Positions 55,801 through 64,000 of a DNA stretch of 64,000 bases are shown piece after piece. Within the stretch, counting starts at the first letter, position 1, and each line of letters begins with the position of its first letter. Origin of the DNA: Impatiens glandulifera (taxonomy: Eukaryota; Streptophyta; Magnoliopsida; Ericales; Balsaminaceae); assembly GCF_907164915.1 (NCBI RefSeq), contig NC_061862.1, forward strand, positions 64,234,228 to 64,298,227, written 5' to 3'. The notes below the pieces were generated by a model. That model ran no database searches, was not told the DNA's origin, and saw nothing but the letters and a program-made list of their open reading frames with translations. Position numbers and translations under genes: made by a program.

Positions 55801-55913
55801 TAATAGTTCTCAACGAAGTCACTTCGATAAAGATGACTTCTACAAGTTTTTGAATCCTGAAATTTACGATTTCCACATTTTCTACATGGGCACAAAATAT
55901 ATCCTGCATTCAT
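52810..55913 (-). pseudogene. En/Spm (CACTA) transposase, broken
   Basis: In minus-strand order: transposase-associated zinc domain (55584-55913: ILCPCRKCGNRKF, CRSHLYRSDF, YYTWVCHGE). TNP2-type transposase core over several frames (54580-55580: HPSETQLSIIVRLISLKSNH, CKFCLQPRYE, ADGFAPFGMS). DUF4218-type block (54058-54549: LKWLKIHDCHIFMEQLIPI, WGTLTYLSNFFHKLCS, VHLPYEAKVGGLVHYRW). DUF4216-type block (52810-53478: VDHAYYGFLDEIIKLEYPGS, then VLAQQAIQVYYTPYPSNKK). Frameshifts and stops split every part and an upstream N-terminal exon is missing. The family cuts and pastes elements with CACTA ends. I could not fix the ends of this element. Confidence 0.88.
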
Positions 55914-56071
55914 AAATTTAGTATTCTGCGTAGAAAATATATAATCTATTCTGTCCCTTTAATAAACTCGTTAGTTAATCCTAAAAAATCTAACAAATTT
56001 TTATTGTACATCCACAGTCGATCTTCTCTCATATTTGTCGATCTTCTCTAATATTTATAATATGCACCATG
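55914..56071. other. Flank of the CACTA transposase
   Basis: Expected place of the first transposase exon, but no matching frame was found before the TA microsatellite. TCGATCTTCTCTNATATTT occurs twice near 56020-56055. Confidence 0.4.
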
Positions 56072-57175
<1,104 letters not shown>

Positions 57176-57644
57176 ATTTGAGAAATGATATTCTCAACGA
57201 ATGGCAGCGAAAGCAAGGCCATGAATCCTACGTGGCCTTGCCGGTTAGGAGAGAGAAAAAATAAAAAAAATAAAAAAACGTTTCAGTTCCCTCTTTTCTT
57301 CTTTTCATTTCTCATTTCCGATGATCACCGACTTCTTCTCTAGCGATTTGGCTCTCTGGCATCCCCGACTTCTTCTTCTTTCTTCATCGTCTTTAGATTG
57401 TCTTCCTTCGTGTATCTTCGTGGTTTAAGGTTTCATACTACTATTCTTTTCAGGCTGGTGGTCAAGGTACATCGCAATGCAAGACTCCAAGATCTCCAAG
57501 GACTCCAAGGTAAATAAGACATCTTCTTTTTTAGAAATGTAGATCATTTTGATGATTTGAAGATCGGTTAGAGTTTTGCAATTAGAAATTTTGATGATTT
57601 TGATGATTTTAACGATAGAAAACTATGATTATTGTGTATTGCTG

Positions 57645-58350
57645 CATTATGGGTCCCGAAAGTGTGGTTTCGGGACCCGAAAGTATGATTATATTGTGTT
57701 TGGTTGAATTATGGGTCCCAAAAGTGTGGTTATATTGTGTTTGGCTGAATTAAGGGTCCTGAAAGTGTGATTTCGGGACCCGAAAGTGTAGTTTCGGGAC
57801 CCAAAAGTGTGGTTTCGGGACCTAAAAGTGTGGTTTCAGGTCCCGAAAGTGGTTATATTGTGTTTGGCTGAATTAAGGGTCCTGAAATGGGTGTTTTCGA
57901 GACCCGAAAGTTTGATTCTATTGTGCTTGGCTGAATTATGGGTCCCACAAGTGTTTTTTCGGGATCCAAAATGGGTGTTTCGGAACTCAAAAGTTCGATT
58001 GTATTATGATTGGCTGAATTATGGGTCCCGAAAGTGTGGTTTCAGATCCCCAAAAGTGTGATTATATTATGTTTGACTGAATTAAGGGTCCCGAAAGTGT
58101 GGTTTCAGGACCCGAAAGTTTGATTCTATTGTGTTTGACTGAATTATAGGCCCCAAAAGTGTGGTTTCAAGACCCGAAATGGGTGTTTCAGGACCCAAAA
58201 GTTTGATTCTATTGTGTTTGGCTGTTATAGGTCCTGAAAGTGTTGTTTCAGGACCCGGAATAGGTGGTTTCGGAACCCGAAATGTGTGGTTTCAGGACCC
58301 GAAATAGGTGGTTTCGGGACTCGAAAGGTTGGTTTCGAGACCCGAAATGC
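57645..58350 (+). repeat. TTTCGGGACCCGAAA minisatellite in the first ULP intron
   Basis: More than 15 copies of GTGGTTTCGGGACCCGAAA and variants alternate with GATTNTATTGTGTTTGGCTG units. The core TTTCGGGACCCGAAA is a near-perfect palindrome. The first large intron of the gene is almost entirely this array. Confidence 0.9.
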
Positions 58351-59489
58351 TTCATTTATTTGATATGGTTTTTAAATGTTTATCTTTTGTTTTTGTAGAG
58401 CAAATAAACGTAAAAGGAATGCCCAAGAAACCAAAGCGCCCTTAAAGCATCAACAGCCCCCCCACAACTTATTTTTAACTAGGACATCATCTTATGGCCT
58501 TTTCAATCTTCTTCAACTGCTGTATAATGAACAAAAAGAAGTTGTGAAGTCAATAAGTTTTGGATCTCTACTATCATTATCGCTTTCAAAATGCCCCGGG
58601 AGATCTCTCATTATCTAGTCAGACAGTTTGACTATAGTAAATGTGCATTCACCCTAGAGAATGGTGAGGAAGTGAAAATCGAAGAAGAGGATGTTCAAAT
58701 GATATTGGGTCTCCCTAGAGGGGAGCTGGACATTATAGAATACGAGAATATCGAGACCGATGACAAGTTGAAGGCATTTAGGACTCGATGGGGTAACCCT
58801 GTTAATGGCGCCCCTTTAGTGCCAATGAAAATGATTGAGAACAAAGCAGCTGACAACAATTTCAAGATAGACTTCGTATTATTTATGGTCAGCTACTTTC
58901 TCTGGTGTGATCACCTGAGTCAAGTTTCCAGGTATATCTCATTTCTGTTATTTTCACTTGCATGACAACATATATGTATGATATATGCATTGTTAAATAA
59001 TCCTCAAATCTGTTTTTTTCACTTACAGGCATAGAATCCTGAAATCTATTTCAGATGTTGATAATATTAAGAAGTTCAATTGGTGCAAATTTGTATTTGA
59101 AGGATTAGTTAATTCATGTGAAAAATGGAAGGGTAATGAAAAACGACATTACCAAGGACCACAGACATTCCTTATTGTAAGTTATCACTAATCACTAATT
59201 TATTTCTCTGGTTTCAAAAATAAATGGTTTTAACATATGTATGTTTTTCAGCTGTGCTACGTGTATAAAGTGAGCAACCCTGAACTGGGAGGAATTAATG
59301 ATTATCGATTTCCTATACTGTCATGTTGGAATGACACGATGTTGAAGTTTAGGCTGGATACGGAGTGGGCAAATGGAGGATTCGGACGTGGAAGCGATGT
59401 TGGACGCATTCCACTATCACCTCTTCAGAACGAGAAGACAACTAAGGATGAGGGGGAGTACGAAGAGACATATCAGGATAGGGGGCAAA

Positions 59490-59565
59490 CGAGGAGGTGG
59501 ATATGAATGTGGGGGAGAACGAGGAGGTAGATATGAATGTGGGGGAGAAAGAGGATGCATATGTG
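59490..59565 (+). repeat. 30-bp tandem repeat in the ULP gene
   Basis: Two to three copies of GAACGAGGAGGTNGATATGA with GTGGGGGA between them encode repeated N-E-E-V-D-M-N-V-G-E. Confidence 0.75.
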
Positions 59566-59924
59566 GGGGTGTCTGAGCCTCAAAAGACAGCAGCAGTACA
59601 TAAGAAGGCAACACCTAAGAAAAAGTCAACACTTATGAATTCACTAGCACCTCCAATATAACACCTCTGAACACAGCAGCACCTGGGAACGCAACAAGTA
59701 TGAATTTTACAGAGAATTTGGTGTGGATTGCTAAATATATATTGATGATTGACAAAGCCACAAAAAATTTGGCATCTTTAAGTTCAGGCTGGGATACAAC
59801 GCCATTGTATGACAACGCCATCCACATCATACACACAACAATGGACAAGAATAAACGTTTTAGGGATGCCATGCACAGACACTTCAAAGATCGAATACCC
59901 ACTATAGAAGCTGGGGTACACGAT

Positions 59925-60110
59925 GAGGGGGGTCATGATCAGGAGGTCACAAGGAGTCCGTTCAAAATGAGGCGGGTCATGATCAGGGGGGTCACAAGGA
60001 GGCCGGTCAAAATGAGGGGGGTCATGATCAGGGGGTCACAAGGAGTCCGGTCAAAATGAGGGGGGGTCACAGTGAGGGGGGTCTCGATGAGGGGGCTCAC
60101 GATGAGGTAG
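59925..60110 (+). repeat. G-rich minisatellite (GGGGGGTCATGATCAGG) in the ULP gene
   Basis: Units of roughly 44-50 bp of the form GGGTCATGATCAGG..GGTCACAAGGAG(T/G)CCGGTCAAAATGAGG, about four copies, then shorter GGTC(T/A)C(G/A)ATGAGG units. TGATCA is palindromic. Confidence 0.85.
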
Positions 60111-60550
60111 TACTTGATGTGGTGGTACAAAAAGATGGGGGTCACGAAGAGGAAGTACCTGAAGTGGTGGCTCCAAAAAAACTCAGAAAAAATCCCTACG
60201 ACAAATGAAAATTCCAGCACGCTTTCAATCTCCATATATGACGCAGAACAAGCAAATAAATCAACCGAAGAACTTCAAGTCTGCCCAAATAGATCACCGA
60301 GATGAAGTCGTACCTGATGTGGTGGTACAAAAAGAGGGTGGTAACGAAGAGGAAGTACTTAAAGTGGTGGTGACAGGAAGAGAATTGGTGATAGGAAGAG
60401 AATTTGGAGGCTCTAAAAAAACAGAGAAAATATCCCCTACAACTTATGAAAATTCCAGCACGCCTTCAATCTCCATATATGATGAAGAACAAGCAAAAAA
60501 ATCAAGCTTTCTTCGATTCTGCCCAAATAAATTACCGAGATGAAGTCGTT
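60105..60550 (+). repeat. ~230-bp tandem duplication in the ULP gene
   Basis: Two copies share GTGGTGGTACAAAAAGA, ACGAAGAGGAAGTAC, AAAATTCCAGCACGC, TTCAATCTCCATATATGA and TACCGAGATGAAGTCGT-like blocks. The second has small insertions, including a doubled AGGAAGAGAATT. Confidence 0.85.
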
Positions 60551-60639
60551 ATGGGGTTCATTTATGCAATGAAGATGATGAGAATGCGAGGTAATTAACA
60601 ATTACTTTTATTTCTTAGTTGAATGGTGTTTTCAAGTCC

Positions 60640-60775
60640 CGAAACCAGTTTTTTTTGTCGTTTCGGGACCTGAAAGCTTAGTTTCAGGACCCGAAATGGG
60701 TGGTTTTAGGACCCGAAAGGTTGGTTTCGGGACCCGAAATGGGTGGTTTCGGGACCTGAAATGGGTGGTTCATCG
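60640..60775 (+). repeat. Second TTTCGGGACCCGAAA array
   Basis: About five to six copies of GGTGGTTTCGGGACCTGAAA-type units within a later intron, same orientation as in the first intron. Confidence 0.85.
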
Positions 60776-61949
60776 TCCTTAAATGGCGTTTTTTAATTTT
60801 TTTCTTCTTTATGTGGTTTCAGAAGGAATTATTGTATGTATCCGAGCATACCAATATCAACATAGGGCAATTTCAATCTATGAAAAATCAATGCCATGTT
60901 GAAAGTGGTATTATTGATGCGTGGGCAAACATTACGACATCTTCCCACGGGAAAATAGTTTTTTCGACAATCATTTCTGTAAGTCACTATATCTTTCATT
61001 GTTGTTTAAACCAATGGTCTTATTGTGATGTTGATTTCATTTGCAAGACTTTTGGAATGATGCAGAACCTTGTATTATCCAAATAATTGAAAAAATGAGA
61101 ATTTTCCAAATAACACCCGAAGACATGAAAACTGCTAATATGGTAAGTCCAATATTTTTATATCATCTGATTCTTGCTCATATATATCATCTGAATCTTG
61201 GTCATATTTTTGCAGATATTTTTCCCAATTTTATACAAAAGTCACTATTATGTTGTTATCATCAATATGCGAAAGAGAGTAATCGAAATCATCGACAACC
61301 TTCCACTAGACCCAGATATGGCATGGGAAGATAAATATGTAACAACTCGGAAAATGGTAACGTTGAAGTGTTTTTTACATTTAATGTATGTTAAAGTGTT
61401 TATTAACTTCTTTCGTAAAATAGGTACAAAACTTTGTGGAGTTCTTCAAAACTATCGACCTGAAGATCGCAACCAAAATTGCTAAATTCCCGTTCAAAGT
61501 TTTGAAATTAGTTTGGCAAGACAGTTCAAATAAAACAGATTGCGCAATATACTGTATGAGACATATTCAAACTTACATGGGCGATGCAAATTGGGATTGT
61601 GGTATAACCATAACAAATGTAAGTTACATATTTTCACATTTTATTTGTTTTACAAATTTTTAATAACTATTGAATTATCATTTTTTATAGGCAAGGGGAA
61701 TGCTTGAAGCTTTACGAGTCAAATACATTGCATTCATCGTCTGTTCACATTTAAACCAAAATTTGAGCACTATCTTTCAGAATTTTGTAGACATTTTAAA
61801 AGTAGATTGTCCTGAAATGTATAAGTTGTATATAAATAAGGAGGTCTCTTAAATAATTAGTACATTGTAGTATTTTCTAGTTTTCAATTATATTCAATTA
61901 TTTTCTAGTCTTCAATTATAATCAATTATTTTCTAGTCTTCAATTAAAA

Positions 61950-62290
61950 CACTCTTTCGGGTCCTGAAACCAGTATTTCTTGTCCCGAAACCACTCTTTC
62001 AAGTCCCGAAACCAATATTTCTTATATCGAAACCATGGTTTCGGGAAAAGAAACCAACATTTCTTGTCTCAAAAACATAGTTTCGGGTCCCAAAACACTC
62101 TTTTGGGTCCCGAAACCACTCTTTTGGGTCCTCAAACCAACATTTCTTGTCCTGAAACTACCCATTTTGGGTCCCAAAACCACCCATTTCGGGTCCCGAA
62201 ACCAACTCCTCTTGTCCCGAAAATACCCTTTTAGGTCCCCTAACCAACTCTTCTTGTCCTGAAACCATAGTTTCGGGACAAGAAACCACT
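61950..62290 (-). repeat. Third TTTCGGGACCCGAAA array, inverted, between the two MULE genes
   Basis: About 12-14 copies of TTTCGGGTCCCGAAACCAC and variants, reverse-complement to the two intronic arrays. It alternates with TATTTCTTGTC words and sits between the convergent 3' ends. Confidence 0.88.
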
Positions 62291-62427
62291 CTTGATCAAA
62301 TATTCTAAGTGACAAAAATGTAAAAATATTAAAAGTGACAACATGATCAAATAAGTACTATCTTCGTTAAAATTATGACAAAAACGTAAAAATATTCAAA
62401 GTGACAACAACATGATCAAATAAGTTA

Positions 62428-64000
62428 CTATATTCGTTGAATGTTATCCCCACACGCATTATCTTCGACATATATTTGAGAGGACAAAAGTGATGTGAAG
62501 AATAATTGAGTCGAAAGTGGATCATTCCATTGTTGTTGTTGTGTTGAATCCAAAACTCTAGATGTTGTGGCCGTATTTTCCTTCTTTTTTGATCTCGAAA
62601 TCTTGGGGATTTTTTCAATTAAAGATTGTTTCCTCTTTGTTGGTGGTCGTCCTCGACTTCTAACTTTGTTAGGAGAGTGTATCAAAATAGATGTAGCGGG
62701 AGATTGAAATGGAGATGGAGATGGAGATGCTTCTGTGCTTTTGTCTTTAGATGCTTCGGTGCTTCCATGATTAAGTGACATAAACTATTCCATCAAACCT
62801 TTTATTCCGTTCATCCAAAAAGAACAATTGACTTCAGATTTTACTCCAACTTGTTGAACCTCTTGCATCAATCGAGTTAGACTATTGTGACATTTTTTTC
62901 TTCCACAGACATATCTGAATCATAAATGTTGGTGATATTTTGATACCCACGCTTAATATTTTTACGCAACCAGTCCATTATATATTACATTGGTACCTCA
63001 TTCATCCTCATTTTTTTCAACACAGCCATGATATGCCTACACAAAATACCTCTGAACTCAAACAATTGACATTGACATTTCACATTGCAATCCATTTCGG
63101 TGTAATGTACTTTGTAAGAAACATCTTTTACATGTTCTCCATTAACTTCCAAAATGATTTCCTCAACTCTAAATATACAAGTTGACCCTTCCTCTTCAAT
63201 GACTGAGATGTCGCACAACATCAAACCTCTAACTTCTTCTTGAACCAATCTAAATATATCTGGAGTGTAAAAGGTTTGGTATTGCCTTTCAAAGGCAAAT
63301 CCACTAACAATTGGTATCAAAGAATTAAACGATTAAAAATCCAATTTCTTTTCTCTCTCGATATTTCTCAACATAGTCTTATCATATTGCTCGACGAATT
63401 GTTTGAGGGATGTTTTGGACTGCACGTAGTCATCAAAGAAGGCGTTCATACTTTCACTCCATTGAGATGTTGACATCCCGGTCCAAAATTGTTCATTCAC
63501 ATAAACAGGTATCCATTTAGATCTTTCCAAATACAAAGATTTCAACCAAACATTATCTTCCAGATGATAATCCTCTATTAGTCTATTCCAATCCTCTTCG
63601 CATTGTTGAATATTTATGGAGTTGTATACTATATTTTTCAGCCTCTTCTTTATTAGATGGTATTCAGTATGGCTTCCAAGTTTTATAGGAAGTTTCTTCA
63701 TTATATGCCACAAACAAAATCGATGATGAGTTTTAGGAAATACCTTCTCAATTGCAATCTTCATGGATCGACATTGGTTTGTGATTATGGCATTTGGAGG
63801 TCTATCATCCATACATTCCAACCAAGTTATAAACAACCAAGTGAAAGAATTTGAATCCTCACTTGACAATAACCCACATCCAAGTAAAATGGATTGACCA
63901 TGATGATTAACCCCAACAAACGGAGCGAACGACATGTCATAGCGATTTGTCAAATAGATTTGTATCGAAAGAGATAACATCGTGAAAATCTTTAAAGGCA
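62428..64000 (-). pseudogene. FAR1/FHY3-type MULE transposase, incomplete at right edge, mutated
   Basis: In minus-strand order: YLTNRYDMSFAPFVGVNHHG and SSEDSNSFTWLFITWLECM (MULE transposase), IITNQCRSM where the family has ITDQ, HHRFCLWHIMKKLP, WTGMSTSQWSESMNAFFDDY. Then a SWIM zinc finger CQCQLFEFRGILCRH (about 63015-63065). Then a C-terminal basic block KVRSRGRPPTKRKQS (about 62640). Lesions: an in-frame TAA at about 63333-63335 (KLDF-stop-SFNS), a frameshift near 63945 just before YLTNRYDM, and a stop near 62983. The second catalytic Asp is Asn (codon 63777-63779). The copy is very likely dead. Confidence 0.88.

Larger units (their letters stand above)
57477..61852 (+). pseudogene. ULP1-like cysteine protease gene of a MULE (multi-exon, one frameshift)
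   Basis: Exons inferred: 57477-57509 (MQDSKISKDSK), about 58397-58931, 59029-59176, 59252 to about 60592, about 60828-60979, 61050-61141, 61216-61357, about 61424-61618, 61691-61852. The N-terminal part has HYLVRQFDYSKCAFTLENGE and EEDVQMILGLPRGELDI, typical of plant ULP-MULE proteins. The middle is low-complexity and repeat-expanded. The C terminus is a C48 domain: KSHYYVVIINM (catalytic His), VIEIIDN (Asp), NKTDCAIYCMRHI (Cys). The usual Q-x-N-x-x-DCG is altered: the Gln is two residues further away and DCG is DCA. A frameshift lies in the CCCCGGG run at 58592-58598, and frames shift again after 59400. It may be inactive or need re-sequencing. The family resembles SUMO proteases. Confidence 0.75.
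57176..64000. mobile_element. Mutator-like element with ULP1-like gene and FAR1-type transposase (left end in window)
   Basis: A ULP1-like gene on the plus strand (57477-61852) converges on a FAR1-type MULE transposase on the minus strand (62428 to the right edge). This pairing is known from the plant ULP-carrying MULE group (Kaonashi). The left end is placed tentatively near GAGATTTGAGAAATGATATT, just before a CTACGTGGCC-containing block. The right end and the 9-bp duplication lie outside the window. Confidence 0.7.

Noticed and set aside
57645..58350. CRISPR-like array of the TTTCGGGACCCGAAA units
   Set aside because: Unit spacing is irregular, spacers are themselves repeats, and the context is a plant transposon intron.

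Overview
This is a plant nuclear window, most likely from a eudicot. It is AT-rich and dominated by layered transposable elements, and it has no complete conserved host gene. The plant assignment rests on plant-type Ty1/copia elements with an initiator-Met tRNA primer site, an En/Spm (CACTA) transposase with DUF4216/DUF4218-type blocks, a FAR1-type Mutator-like transposase paired with a ULP1-like protease gene, and spliced fragments of plant CKS1, MLO and EMF2/VRN2 homologues. A run of 500 Ns at 6323-6822 marks an assembly gap.

Layout. 1-10.5 kb: AT-rich DNA with a 553-bp tandem duplication, SINE-like tRNA heads, a CACGTTTAACACG minisatellite, a copia RT fragment, a SIRE-like LTR carrying about 14 short hairpins, a copia gag fragment beyond the gap, a degenerate ~260-300 bp tandem array and a (TAGGG)n tract. 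10.54-24.28 kb: one full-length copia element on the minus strand, with LTRs of 1328 and 1327 bp, a perfect TAAAC target duplication, PBS and PPT. Its pol is open with visible catalytic motifs, and its gag has one TGA. Three extra ORFs sit between pol and the 3' LTR. They share one N-terminal domain, are spaced 513-547 bp apart, and each has a TATA-like box upstream of its ATG. 24.3-33 kb: AT-rich DNA with a 456-bp A/T-only tract, SINE-like repeats, a ~58-bp minisatellite, a short LTR, and a solo LTR of the same copia family with a perfect GTCCG duplication.

33-45 kb: gene-like debris. The clearest part is 37.6-40.8 kb, where a transit-peptide-like exon, CKS1 exons 1-2, four consecutive MLO exons and four EMF2/VRN2-like exons lie in the same sense with introns and mostly canonical splice sites. 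This looks like multi-gene transduplication. A PIF/Harbinger-like MITE (36561-37463) and a foldback element built of GCGATTGG/CCAATCGC motifs (41.9-42.26 kb) flank it. 44.6-52 kb: a decayed copia pol with LTR remnant, a 2.2-kb inverted repeat with ~1.04-kb arms carrying transporter-like sequence, a pair of 370-bp direct repeats, and a pogo-like element with a transposase remnant. 52.8-55.9 kb: a broken CACTA transposase on the minus strand. 57.2 kb to the right edge: a large Mutator-like element with a ULP1-like gene (+) converging on a FAR1-type transposase (-). Minisatellites of the near-palindrome TTTCGGGACCCGAAA sit in two introns and between the two genes.

How it fits together. Nearly everything here is mobile-element biology. 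The most intact system is the 13.7-kb copia element, with gag and pol in different frames, a duplicated PPT region and three accessory ORFs that may be expressed on their own. The other points of most interest are the CKS1-MLO-EMF2 chimera and the long inverted repeat.
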